DNA from: Streptomyces sp. SAT1
GTDB taxonomy: Bacteria > Actinomycetota > Actinomycetes > Streptomycetales > Streptomycetaceae
Length of the DNA stretch: 64,000 nucleotides
Assembly: GCF_001654495.1 (NCBI RefSeq)
Contig: NZ_CP015849.1
Coordinates: forward strand, 3,757,501-3,821,500
Reading direction: 5' to 3'
This document shows, piece by piece, positions 18,234-25,942 of the stretch (position 1 is its first letter; every line of letters starts with the position of its first letter). The translations under genes and the position numbers were made by a program. The notes under the pieces were generated by a model, which was not told the origin of the DNA, did not search any database, and saw nothing but the letters and a program-made list of their open reading frames with translations.

Positions 18234-18252
18234 TAGTTGCACCGAGCAAGGG
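18224..18252. promoter_or_regulatory. imperfect inverted repeat downstream of secDF and upstream of nar
   Basis: CCCTTTGC (18224-18231) faces GCAAGGG (18246-18252), with one unpaired base. It overlaps the predicted nar -35 region and lies 40 bp after the secDF stop. It could be the secDF terminator or a regulator site on the nar promoter. Confidence 0.4.
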
Positions 18253-18291
18253 AATGGAAAGCTATGTTTGGGCACGGGTCGTGACGGGTAG

Positions 18292-20589
18292 TCAGTCTTT
18301 TCTGTTGCTTCTACGCCTCCGTGGTTTCGGCAGGGTCCGGAGTTCGAGCGCGACCGGGACCGCGGTGAACACCGACGAGTACGTGCCGACCACGATGCCG
18401 ATGAGCAGCGCCAGCGCGAAGTCGGTCAGCGAGTCCCCGCCGAGCACGGCCAGCGAGGCCAGGATCAGCACCGCGCCCATACCGGTGTTCACGGTCCGCG
18501 GCAGCGTCTGCACGATCGCCCGGTCGGCGATGTGGGCCGCCCGCGCCCCGCGTTCGCGCCGCGTCAGCTCCCGGATCCGGTCGAAGACGACGACCGAGTC
18601 GTTGACCGAGTACCCGATCACGGTCAGCAGCGCGGCCAGGAACACCCCGTCCAGCGGCTTGCCCAGCCAGGCGAAGACCCCGACCAGGATCACCACGTCG
18701 TGCGCGAGTGCGGCCACCGCCGCCGTCCCCAGCAGCCAGCGGAAACGGGCCGCGAGATAGAGCAACTGGGCGCCCAGGGCCACCGCGAGCGCGATCAGCG
18801 CGCCCCGGCGCAGCTCCGCGCCCATGCTCGGACCGATCAGCTCGTCGCGGACCTTGTCCGCCCCGCCGCCCAGCGCGCCCACCGTCCGTGTCACGCGCTC
18901 CGCCTGCGCGTCCGTCAGCTCCCCGGTGCGCACGGTCAGGCCCTTGTCCCCGGAGGACTGCACGACCGCGCGCGGGAACCCCGCGTCGGCGAGCGCGGTG
19001 CGCGCCCGGTCGGGATCGACCACCCGCGCGGTGCCGTACTCGATCAGCCGGCCGCCGGTGAACTCCACACCCAGGTCCGCGCCGCGCACCAGCAGCCCCG
19101 ACCCGGCGAGCACCAGCGCCACGGCCGACACCGCGAGCCAGCGGCGCGGCCTGCGCATCAGCCGCGGCCCGCGCCGCTCCAGCGCGTCCCGCACCCGGCC
19201 GGTGGTGGCGAGTCCGGTGACGCGCGGCCGGCGGTGCACCCACCGGCGCGTGACGGCGAAGTCGGCGAGCACCCGCGTCACCACCAGCGCGCTGACCATG
19301 GACGCCAGGACGCCGATGCCCAGCGTGACACCGAAGCCGCGCACCGGCCCCGAGGCCAGGAAGAACAGCAGCCCGGCCGCGATCAGCGTGGTCACGTTGG
19401 AGTCGGCGATGGCGCTGAAGGCGTTGCGGAACCCGGCGGTCAGCGCCGAGCGGGCGGTGGGCCGGTGCCGGGCGGCGTACTCCTCGCGGGCCCGTTCGAA
19501 GACGAGCACGTTGGCGTCCACCGCCATGCCGATCGCCAGCACGAAACCGGCCAGGCCCGGCAGGGTGAGCGTGGCGCCCAGCGCGGCCAGGGCGGCGTAG
19601 GAGATCAGACCGTAGGAGAGCAGCGCCACGGCGGCGAGCACGCCCATCAGCCGGTACATCACGACGATGAACAGCGCGGTCAGCGCGGTGCCCACGGCCG
19701 CGGCCCAGGCGCTCGCCGCGATGGCCCGCGCGCCCAGCGTCGGGCCCACGGTGTGCTGCTCGACCGTCTCGACCGGCACGGGCAGCGCCCCGCCGCTGAT
19801 CAGCAGGGCCAGCTCGCGGGCCTCGCGGTCGTCGAAGGAGCCGGTGATCTGGGTGGAGCCGCCCGTGATGCCGCTGCCGCAGCCCACCGCGGGGTCGACC
19901 TGCGGCGCGGAGATGATCCGGCCGTCCAGCACGATGGCGATCCGGCGCGCGGGATCGCCCGCCGGGCTGCACGCGGCCTGCCCGGTCAGCTTCGCCCACC
20001 GGTCGCGGCCCGCGCGGTCGAAGTCCACGGTGACGTGCCAGCCGGCGCCGGACTGCGCGTCGAACCGGGCGTCGGCGCCCTTGACGTCCTTGCCGGTCAG
20101 CGCGGACGCGGCCAGCCGCAGCCGCTGCCCGGACTCGTCGGCCAGCACCTGCTCGCCGTTCCCGGCCGGTGCTTCCTTCCCGTCCGGTGCGCCGTCCCCG
20201 TCCGGTGTGCCGTCCCCGCCCGGTGCTCCGTTCCCGGCCGGGCCGAGCACCGGGTGCACGGTGAGCTGGGCGGTGCGGCCCAGCACACCGGCCGCCTCCT
20301 TCGGGTCCTGGACGCCGGGCAGTTCGACGACGATGCGGTGCGCGCCCGAGCGGACGAGGGTCGGTTCGGCGACGCCGAGCGCGTCGACCCGGCCGCGCAG
20401 CACCTCCAGGGTGCGGTCGGTGGCGGCGCGGTCGGCCCGCGCGGTCGGGGTGGACCGGGTCTCCAGCACGATCTGGGTGCCGCCGCGCAGATCGAGGCCC
20501 AGACGGACGGGCACGGTCACGGCGATGTACAGGGACAGGGCGAGGACGGTGAGGGCGAACAGCGCCCTCACCCGGGCGGAACGGATCAA
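18292..20589 (-). CDS. secDF: SecDF fusion, protein export membrane component
   Basis: This 765-residue RND-type protein uses the proton gradient to pull preproteins through SecYEG. It joins a SecD half (LGLDLRGGTQIVLE, a large extracellular P1 domain and six helices) to a SecF half (VEFTGGRLIEYG, GYSVNDSVVVFDRIRE and six helices). A Gly/Pro/Asp-rich insert in the P1 domain (about residues 110-145) looks repetitive. The TTG at 20589 follows GGAGG at good spacing; a GTG at 20619 is in frame but has no site. Streptomyces usually also carries separate secD and secF near ruvB, so this is probably an accessory copy. Confidence 0.88.
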   Translation of the reverse strand: MIRSARVRALFALTVLALSLYIAVTVPVRLGLDLRGGTQIVLETRSTPTARADRAATDRTLEVLRGRVDALGVAEPTLVRSGAHRIVVELPGVQDPKEAAGVLGRTAQLTVHPVLGPAGNGAPGGDGTPDGDGAPDGKEAPAGNGEQVLADESGQRLRLAASALTGKDVKGADARFDAQSGAGWHVTVDFDRAGRDRWAKLTGQAACSPAGDPARRIAIVLDGRIISAPQVDPAVGCGSGITGGSTQITGSFDDREARELALLISGGALPVPVETVEQHTVGPTLGARAIAASAWAAAVGTALTALFIVVMYRLMGVLAAVALLSYGLISYAALAALGATLTLPGLAGFVLAIGMAVDANVLVFERAREEYAARHRPTARSALTAGFRNAFSAIADSNVTTLIAAGLLFFLASGPVRGFGVTLGIGVLASMVSALVVTRVLADFAVTRRWVHRRPRVTGLATTGRVRDALERRGPRLMRRPRRWLAVSAVALVLAGSGLLVRGADLGVEFTGGRLIEYGTARVVDPDRARTALADAGFPRAVVQSSGDKGLTVRTGELTDAQAERVTRTVGALGGGADKVRDELIGPSMGAELRRGALIALAVALGAQLLYLAARFRWLLGTAAVAALAHDVVILVGVFAWLGKPLDGVFLAALLTVIGYSVNDSVVVFDRIRELTRRERGARAAHIADRAIVQTLPRTVNTGMGAVLILASLAVLGGDSLTDFALALLIGIVVGTYSSVFTAVPVALELRTLPKPRRRRSNRKD

Positions 20590-20681
20590 CGGATGCCTCC
20601 GGCGGCTCCGGCGGCACACCTGTGGGCGCAGGCGTGCGGGAGGGGTGCGCCGTCACGGGGATGACCGGGATGACGGCGAGG

Positions 20682-21092
20682 TCAGGGGTGTCGGGTGCCG
20701 GAGGGTGCGGGCGGGGCCCGGTCCCGGTCGGGGACCGGGCGGGCGGACGCGGCGGGAGCGGTGCCGCCGGGCGGCGGGGCGCGTCCGGGCCCGGGGGCGG
20801 GGACGGCGGCGGCCGGCACGGTGGCGGCGGCGGGGTGGCCGGGTGCGGCCGGGCGGTCGCGGTGCGGCTCGGAGCGGGGGCCCGCCTGGAGGACGCAGGC
20901 GGCGGGGGAGACGTGGTCGCGGTGGTCGGCGGCTCGGGGCGCGGTCCGCCCGGCCCTCTCGGTCTCTTGATGGAGGGCGGTGACGGGCAGGTGCGCGGGG
21001 GCGGCGCCGGCCGCGAGAACACCGAGGACGGGCGACAGGAGCAGCAGCAGGACCGCCGTCAGCAGGGCGGCGGTGCACGGTGCGCGGCGCAT
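20682..21092 (-). CDS. short secreted Pro/Ala-rich protein
   Basis: The predicted 136-residue product has a signal peptide (ALLTAVLLLLLSPVLGVLAAG, ending near residue 30). A His/Arg-containing segment follows (HRDHVSPAACVLQAGPRSE), then a Pro/Ala-rich low-complexity C-terminus. A GGGGGA stretch precedes the ATG at 21092. It lies between the response regulator and secDF, all on the minus strand. I do not recognise a family. The signal peptide argues for a real gene, but the tail composition is also what random high-GC sequence gives. Confidence 0.5.
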   Translation of the reverse strand: MRRAPCTAALLTAVLLLLLSPVLGVLAAGAAPAHLPVTALHQETERAGRTAPRAADHRDHVSPAACVLQAGPRSEPHRDRPAAPGHPAAATVPAAAVPAPGPGRAPPPGGTAPAASARPVPDRDRAPPAPSGTRHP

Positions 21093-21109
21093 GCGCCGTC
21101 CCCCTTTCT

Positions 21110-21149
21110 GGCTTCCTGGCTTCCTGGCTACCTGGCTTTCCGGCTTCCT
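21110..21149. repeat. 8-bp tandem repeat in the leader of the small secreted gene
   Basis: Five units of GGCTTCCT (two perfect, then GGCTACCT and GGCTTTCC, then perfect again) run from 21110 to 21149, just upstream of the ATG at 21092. Copy-number change could alter the leader length. Confidence 0.75.
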
Positions 21150-21272
21150 GGCGGCTCTCGTACGTGGTGGCTCTCGGGCGTTCGTACCCGGGGCCCCGGC
21201 CGGGGAGTTGGCGGCCGGGGCCCCGGGTGGTCGGGGGTGCGCGCGGGCGCGCACGTCAGAGGTGCCGGGGCG

Positions 21273-22022
21273 TCAGGGTTCGACGAGGCCGGCGCGGATG
21301 GCGTACCGGGTGAGTTCCAGGCGGTCGCGCAGGCCGAGCTTGTGCAGCAGGTTGGCGCGGTGCCGCTGGACCGTCTTGACGCTGATGAAGAGGATCTCGC
21401 CGATCTCCTTGGAGGAGTGCCCCTCGGCGACCAGCTTCAGGACCTCCTCCTCGCGGGGCGTCAGCACCTGGTCGGGCGTCTCCTCGCCGTGCCGGACCCG
21501 GTCCAGGTAGTTGCGGATCAGCGCGGTCACCGCGCCCGGGTACAGGAACGGCTCGTCCCGCATCGCGGCCCGGCAGGCGGCGACCAGATCGCGGTCGGCG
21601 ACCGACTTCAGCACGTAACCGCAGGCGCCGGCCTTCAGCGCCTGGAAGAAGTACTGCTCGTTGTCGTGCATCGTGAGCATGAGGATCCGCAGGTCCGGCT
21701 TGAGCGAGACCAGTTCGCGGGTGGCCTGGAGCCCGGTCAGCCGGGGCATGGCGATGTCCAGCACCGCGAGATCCACGTCATGGACGCGGGCCATCTCGAT
21801 GGCTTCCGCCCCGTCACCGGCCTCGGCGACCACCTCCAGGTCGGGTTCCTGGTCGAGGATGAGCCGTACGCCCCGCCGGACCAGCGCGTGGTCGTCGGCG
21901 AGGAGGATGCGGATCGGGCGGGCCGCGGCGGGCGCGGGGGCGTCGGGCATGGGGCGGCCGTTCGGGACGGGGGCGTGCACGGGCTGGGACTCGGACGGGG
22001 GCGGGCCGGGCGGCGCGGTCAC
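21273..22022 (-). CDS. NarL/FixJ-family response regulator
   Basis: This 249-residue DNA-binding regulator has a receiver domain (RIRILLADDHALVRRG, phospho-acceptor Asp in LAVLDIAMPRLTG) and a C-terminal LuxR helix-turn-helix (LTPREEEVLKLVAEGHSSKEI, then KTVQRHRANL). The GTG at 22022 overlaps the kinase stop as GTGA and follows GGGAGG by five bases, so it is preferred over the ATG at 21950. The kinase and regulator form an operon. The position next to nar and an Rv1733c-like gene suggests control by oxygen or redox state, but no target box was confirmed. Confidence 0.93.
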   Translation of the reverse strand: MTAPPGPPPSESQPVHAPVPNGRPMPDAPAPAAARPIRILLADDHALVRRGVRLILDQEPDLEVVAEAGDGAEAIEMARVHDVDLAVLDIAMPRLTGLQATRELVSLKPDLRILMLTMHDNEQYFFQALKAGACGYVLKSVADRDLVAACRAAMRDEPFLYPGAVTALIRNYLDRVRHGEETPDQVLTPREEEVLKLVAEGHSSKEIGEILFISVKTVQRHRANLLHKLGLRDRLELTRYAIRAGLVEP

Positions 22023-22987
22023 GGCCGCCTCCCGGGGACGGGCGCGGTGAGCCGTACGCGGGTGCCGGGCGCGTCGCCCGGACCGGCCGCGTCGGTGATG
22101 TCCAGGGCGGCCCCGATGAGCAGGGCCCGCTCGCGCATCCCGCGGATCCCGGCCCCCTCGCAGGCGGCGCCCCGGATGCCGAGGCCGTCGTCGGTGATGG
22201 CGAGCACCACCGCGCCCTCGGTGCGGGCGAGGCTCACCTCGATCCGCTCGGCCTCCGCGTGGCGGGCCGCGTTGGTCAGGCTCTCCTGGGCGACCCGGTA
22301 CAGGACCAGCTCGGTCTCCGGTTCCAGGGCGGGCAGATCGGGGGCGAAGCGGCGGACCACCTTCAGGCCGGTGTGGGTGGCGAAGTCCGAGGTGAGCGAG
22401 GTCAGCGCGCTGACCAGGCCGAGGTCGTCGAGGACGCCGGGGCGCAGCCGGCGCACCAGCCGGCGCACCTCGTCCAGGCTGCCCCGGGTGATCTCCTGCG
22501 CCTGGTGCAGCTCGTCGCGCAGCGGCGGCCCGGCCTCGTCCGCGGCCCGCTTGAGGGCCAGCAGGGTCGCGGTCATGCTCTGTCCCACCTCGTCGTGGAG
22601 TTCCTGCGCGATCCGGCGCCGCTCGGCCTCCTGGGCGAGCAGCACCCGGGCGCTGCTGGTGGCGCGCTCCTGCTCCAGCCGGTCGAGCATGGCGTTGAAG
22701 GTGCGGATCAGCTCGGCGACCTCGCCGCCGCCCGCGGCCGGCAGCCGCTGGCCGGGCCGCAGCAGGTCCACCGTGGTCATCAGCCTCGTCAGCCGGTCCA
22801 GCGGGGCCAGGCCCCAGCGCAGCAGCGCCGCGTTGGCGACGAGCATGACGACCAGGCCGCCGACGAGGATGACCGCCTCGGTCAGCACCACCGGCACGGA
22901 GACGGTCACCGGCGCCCACAGCAGCAGCGCGGTGGCCGAACCCAGCACCACGGCGTTGAGCCCGAAGATCCGCCAGAACAGGGACAC
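22019..22987 (-). CDS. membrane histidine kinase of the HisKA_3 (NarX/NreB-like) type
   Basis: This 322-residue sensor has two membrane helices (about residues 8-28 and 38-58) with almost no extracellular loop, followed by a HAMP-like linker (LAPLDRLTRLM). The dimerisation/phospho-acceptor helix carries the His in AQELHDEVGQSMTATLL. The HATPase domain has N-box ESLTNAARHA and DDGLGIRG. The short loop suggests it senses the membrane or a cytoplasmic signal. The GTG at 22987 follows AGGAGG. It is coupled to the response regulator by a 4-bp overlap. Confidence 0.9.
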   Translation of the reverse strand: MSLFWRIFGLNAVVLGSATALLLWAPVTVSVPVVLTEAVILVGGLVVMLVANAALLRWGLAPLDRLTRLMTTVDLLRPGQRLPAAGGGEVAELIRTFNAMLDRLEQERATSSARVLLAQEAERRRIAQELHDEVGQSMTATLLALKRAADEAGPPLRDELHQAQEITRGSLDEVRRLVRRLRPGVLDDLGLVSALTSLTSDFATHTGLKVVRRFAPDLPALEPETELVLYRVAQESLTNAARHAEAERIEVSLARTEGAVVLAITDDGLGIRGAACEGAGIRGMRERALLIGAALDITDAAGPGDAPGTRVRLTAPVPGRRP

Positions 22988-23473
22988 CGGGTCGTTCCTC
23001 CTCACCTGACGCGGCCGCCCGCGCGAGTCTGCGCACGCCTGCGCAAGGCCGTGCATGGCTGTGCAGGTCTGCGTACGTCTGTGTTCCTCTACGTGTCCAC
23101 TGTCGGCCATCGCGCGGGGCGGACGGGCGGCGGGCCCGGTTCCCGGTGCTCCGCCGTCGAGCCTGCCCGCCCGGGGCGGGCGCGTCGATGGGTCCCGGCC
23201 CCCATTTCGCGGGGCACGGCCCACCCATGTCCGCTCGGTGTGCATCCCGCTACCCCCGGCAAATGGGTGCTGGGACCGATGGGCCGCGGGCCGTGCCGCG
23301 GGCCACTCTGGAGGAGCGATCACCCCCGTCCCCACGGCAGCCGAGCGCACCGCCGTACAGATCCGCCGCAGACCCGCTGTACCGGCTCCGCAGAAGAGCC
23401 GCGGACCCGCTGTACCGGCTCCGCAGAAGAGCCGCAGACCCGCTGTACCGCTCCGCCGAAGAAAGGATCCGCC
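22988..23473. other. 486-bp divergent intergenic region
   Basis: This gap separates the kinase start from the DksA-like start and must hold both promoters. It contains alternating purine/pyrimidine-rich sequence near the kinase, a GGGACCGATGGGCC stretch at roughly 23272, and the 33-bp repeats described separately. No open frame here has gene-like features. Confidence 0.6.
23371..23459. repeat. 33-bp tandem repeat, nearly three copies, upstream of a DksA-like gene
   Basis: Units begin with GACCCGCTGTACCG at 23371, 23404 and 23437, a period of 33 bp. The first two are almost identical and the third is truncated and runs into the ribosome binding site. The repeats end 15 bp before the GTG at 23474, so they form the 5' leader. 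Confidence 0.85.
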
Positions 23474-23806
23474 GTGTCCCGCGACGCAGCCGCCCGGACC
23501 GCTCCCCGCCTCGAACGCCAGGCCGCCGAGGAGGCCCGCGGGCGGCTCGAACACGCCCGGGGCACGCGGCTGGTCCAGCCGCGGGCCCTCACCGAGACCG
23601 GGCAGAGCGCGGACGACCACCTGATGTCCGCCCAGCGGGACGCCATCGAGCGGGTGCTCAAGGAGATCGACGACGCCTTCGCCCGGATCGAGGCCGGCAC
23701 CTACGGCCTCTGCCTGGCCTGCGCCAAGCCGGTCCCGGCCGAGCGCCTGGAGATCCTGCCCTACACCCGCCACTGCGTCGCCTGCCGCGGCGGCCAGGCC
23801 GGCTGA
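23474..23806 (+). CDS. DksA/TraR C4-type zinc-finger protein
   Basis: This 110-residue protein has a helical coiled N-terminus (about 10-70) and a C-terminal four-cysteine zinc finger, CLACAKPVPAERLEILPYT and then CVAC. DksA/TraR proteins enter the RNA polymerase secondary channel. The acidic tip residues appear as EIDDAFARIEAGTYG. Actinobacterial members lack the long DksA coil, and their role is less clear. The GTG start follows GAAAGGA. The next gene encodes a second paralogue, probably in the same transcript. Confidence 0.88.
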   Translation: MSRDAAARTAPRLERQAAEEARGRLEHARGTRLVQPRALTETGQSADDHLMSAQRDAIERVLKEIDDAFARIEAGTYGLCLACAKPVPAERLEILPYTRHCVACRGGQAG

Positions 23807-23852
23807 CCGGCCGTCCGCCGCTCCACGTCCGCCCTGCCCGAGGGGTGAACCG

Positions 23853-24257
23853 GTGCACCACCAGACCATCGCCGACCACGGCGCCCGCCGTCCGGCGCCC
23901 GAGCCCGTGTCCTCGGGCCCGCTGACCGCCGAGGACCTCGCAGCGCTGCGCGCGAACCTGACCGAGCAGCGGCTGTTCCGCCAGGAGCAGGTGGCCCAGC
24001 TCGCGGCCGCCGCCACCTCCCGCGAGGACGCCCTGCTCCGCCACCGGACCCCCGGCCAGCTGGAGGTCAGCGTGCAGCTCGCCGCCTCCGCGCGGATGGT
24101 GCTCGCCGATGTCGAGGCGGCCCTCGCGCGCATGGACGAGGGCCGGTACGGGGCCTGCCACCTGTGCCGCGGGCCCATCGCGCGGGAACGGCTGGAGATA
24201 GTGCCGCAGGCCCGCTACTGCGCCCGCTGCCAGCAGGTCAGGGAGGCCGGCCGGTGA
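23853..24257 (+). CDS. second DksA/TraR-type zinc-finger protein
   Basis: The 134-residue paralogue of the preceding gene has a longer helical N-terminus (residues 25-95, with LRANLTEQRLFRQEQV) and the finger CHLCRGPIARERLEIVPQ and then CARC. It follows the first copy after 46 bp. Its stop overlaps the GTG of the actin-like gene (GTGA), so production of the two is coupled. RNA polymerase binding is inferred from the family only. Confidence 0.87.
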   Translation: MHHQTIADHGARRPAPEPVSSGPLTAEDLAALRANLTEQRLFRQEQVAQLAAAATSREDALLRHRTPGQLEVSVQLAASARMVLADVEAALARMDEGRYGACHLCRGPIARERLEIVPQARYCARCQQVREAGR

Positions 24258-25045
24258 GCGCGGCCCGCCGGATGTGGCCGCTGCGCCGGTCCTGTCCGGG
24301 CATCGCCCTCGATCTGGGCAGCGCCCGCACCCGCGCGTGGGTGGCCGGGCGGGGCCTGGTCCTCGACGTGCCGACGGTGACCTTCCCGGGCACCGGAGCG
24401 GCGTACCCGATCCAGCGCGGAACCATCGTCGACACCCCGGGCACCGCCCGTATGCTGGCCCGCCTGCTCGTGCACCGGCTGCCCCGGCTCACCCGCCCGC
24501 TGGTCGTGGTCACCGCGCCCGTGCTGGACGGCGTCGCCTTCCGCGCCGAGGCCCGCACCGCCGTCCAGGTGCTGCGCCCGCGCGGGGTGCTGACCGTCCC
24601 CGGGGCGCGCGCGGTCGCCCTGGGCGCGGGCGCCGACCTGTCCCGGCCGCTGCTCGTCATCGACATCGGCGCCCAGCTCACCGAGGTGGTGCTGCTGGTC
24701 GACGGCGCGGTCGTCGACGCGCGCCGCACCGCGCTCGGCACCGGCGACCTCGACACCGCCGCCCCGGCGGACCTCGCCGAGGCGGTGGCCGCCATGGTGA
24801 CCGCGATGCTGCGCCAGGACCGTACGACGCTCACCCTCGACGCCCTGCACCGGGGCGCGCTGCTGGCCGGCGGCGGCGCGCTGCGCCCGGACGTCGTCTT
24901 CCAGCTCACCGGCCGGCTGCACACGCCCCTCAGGCCGGTGGCGGCGCCGCACACCGCCGCCGTGCGCGGCGCCGCCACCCTGCTGCGCTCGGCCCGCGCC
25001 CACCCGTCGGCCGGCGGCCCGCCCGCCCTGCGCGGCGCCCGCTGA
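24254..25045 (+). CDS. short MreB/actin-like ATPase
   Basis: This 263-residue protein is related to MreB (usually about 340). Phosphate-1 motif: IALDLGSARTRAWVAGRG. Phosphate-2 motif: VIDIGAQLTEVVLLVDGAVV. Adenosine-binding region: GALLAGGGALRPDVV. Most of subdomains IB and IIB is missing or very short, and the amphipathic membrane helix of MreB is not evident. Translation is coupled to the DksA-like gene upstream. Whether it polymerises is unknown. It may be an actin-fold chaperone or a scaffold. The GTG at 24254 is set by the 4-bp overlap. Confidence 0.78.
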   Translation: MSAARRMWPLRRSCPGIALDLGSARTRAWVAGRGLVLDVPTVTFPGTGAAYPIQRGTIVDTPGTARMLARLLVHRLPRLTRPLVVVTAPVLDGVAFRAEARTAVQVLRPRGVLTVPGARAVALGAGADLSRPLLVIDIGAQLTEVVLLVDGAVVDARRTALGTGDLDTAAPADLAEAVAAMVTAMLRQDRTTLTLDALHRGALLAGGGALRPDVVFQLTGRLHTPLRPVAAPHTAAVRGAATLLRSARAHPSAGGPPALRGAR

Positions 25046-25055
25046 CCGCCCGCCC

Positions 25056-25097
25056 CGATCCGCCGGAGCCGATCCGCCGGAGCCGATCCGCCCGAGC
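25056..25097. repeat. 14-bp tandem repeat, three copies
   Basis: CGATCCGCCGGAGC occurs at 25056 and 25070, with a one-base variant at 25084. It lies between the actin-like gene and the Rv1733c-like gene. A purine-rich GACGA/GAGA run follows and includes the ribosome binding site. Confidence 0.8.
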
Positions 25098-25134
25098 CGA
25101 GACGACGAGACGAGACGAGAGGAGACCAGGGCTC

Positions 25135-25770
25135 ATGCCCGGCGGCATCCCGCACGCCCAGCCACCGCCCGCGCCCGTCCCCGCGGACCTGCCGCGCGTC
25201 CGGTTCTGGCGGCTGCGCCGCAACCCGCTGCGGCGCCGCACCGACCTGCTCCAGGTGTGGATCGGCCTCGGCCTGCTGCTGACGGCCCTGGCCGCCTCGC
25301 CCGCCGCGATGTTCCTGGCCGGGGACGCCGCCCACCGCCACTACGCGGACACCGCCGCACGCCAGGAGCGGACCCGCAGCCGCACCACCGCCGTCCTCGT
25401 CCACGACGCCCCGCGCCACCCGGAGCCCGGCTCCCCCGAGGCGAGGCGGACCCGCTACCGCGTCGAGGTCCGCTTCACCGACCCCGCGGGCCGCTCCCGC
25501 CTCGGCCACACCCACGTACCGCCCGGCCTGCGCGCCGGCAGCGCCGTGCCGATCTGGACGGACCACCACGGCCGCGTCACCGCCGAGCCCCTGACCACCG
25601 CCCAGATCCGCAGCAAGTGCATGGGCTGGGCCCTCCTCGCCTCCCTGACCGTCACCGCCCTGACCGCCGCCGCCCACACCACCACCACCCGCCTCCTCCT
25701 GCGCCGCAACCTGACCGCCTGGGACGAGGCCTGGGCGGGAACGGGACCGCGGTGGACGGCGTCCAGGTGA
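25135..25770 (+). CDS. Rv1733c-like membrane protein
   Basis: This 211-residue protein has a basic N-terminus (RLRRNPLRRRTDLLQ), a first transmembrane helix (VWIGLGLLLTALAASPAAMFL), and an extracytoplasmic domain of about 100 residues with RYRVEVRFTDPAG. A second helix (GWALLASLTVTALTAAA) leads to a short cytoplasmic tail with WDEAW. This architecture and the RNPLRRRTD motif match the actinobacterial Rv1733c family, whose mycobacterial member is hypoxia-induced. Its biochemical role is unknown. The ATG follows GAGAGGAGACC. Confidence 0.8.
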   Translation: MPGGIPHAQPPPAPVPADLPRVRFWRLRRNPLRRRTDLLQVWIGLGLLLTALAASPAAMFLAGDAAHRHYADTAARQERTRSRTTAVLVHDAPRHPEPGSPEARRTRYRVEVRFTDPAGRSRLGHTHVPPGLRAGSAVPIWTDHHGRVTAEPLTTAQIRSKCMGWALLASLTVTALTAAAHTTTTRLLLRRNLTAWDEAWAGTGPRWTASR

Positions 25771-25843
25771 GCGAAGGGGTCCAGGAGGGCCGGGAGGAAG
25801 CCGTCGGCCGCGGAAGGGGGCCCTTTCCATGACACCGTCACCG

Positions 25844-25871
25844 CGTCAAGGGTCCCTGCGCAATCTTGACG
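25844..25871. promoter_or_regulatory. inverted repeat CGTCAAG/CTTGACG
   Basis: CGTCAAG at 25844-25850 and CTTGACG at 25865-25871 are perfect inverted copies 14 bp apart. A further TTTGACGGCC follows at 25876. It could be an operator. Confidence 0.4.
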
Positions 25872-25921
25872 GCCCTTTGACGGCCCCCAAGGTCGCACAC
25901 CGGCATCGAAGCACCCCCGAA

Positions 25922-25942
25922 CATTGCCGGGAACCGGCAATG
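25922..25942. promoter_or_regulatory. 9-bp perfect inverted repeat
   Basis: CATTGCCGG (25922-25930) and CCGGCAATG (25934-25942) flank GAA. The arms are AT-richer than their surroundings. With no U-tract, an operator is as likely as a terminator. It is 700 bp upstream of the flotillin. Confidence 0.45.

Noticed and set aside
23272..23286. DevR/OsdR-type site GGGACCGATGGGCC before the DksA-like gene
   Set aside because: The dyad has a mismatch and I could not confirm a consensus. It is no better than chance in this GC content.
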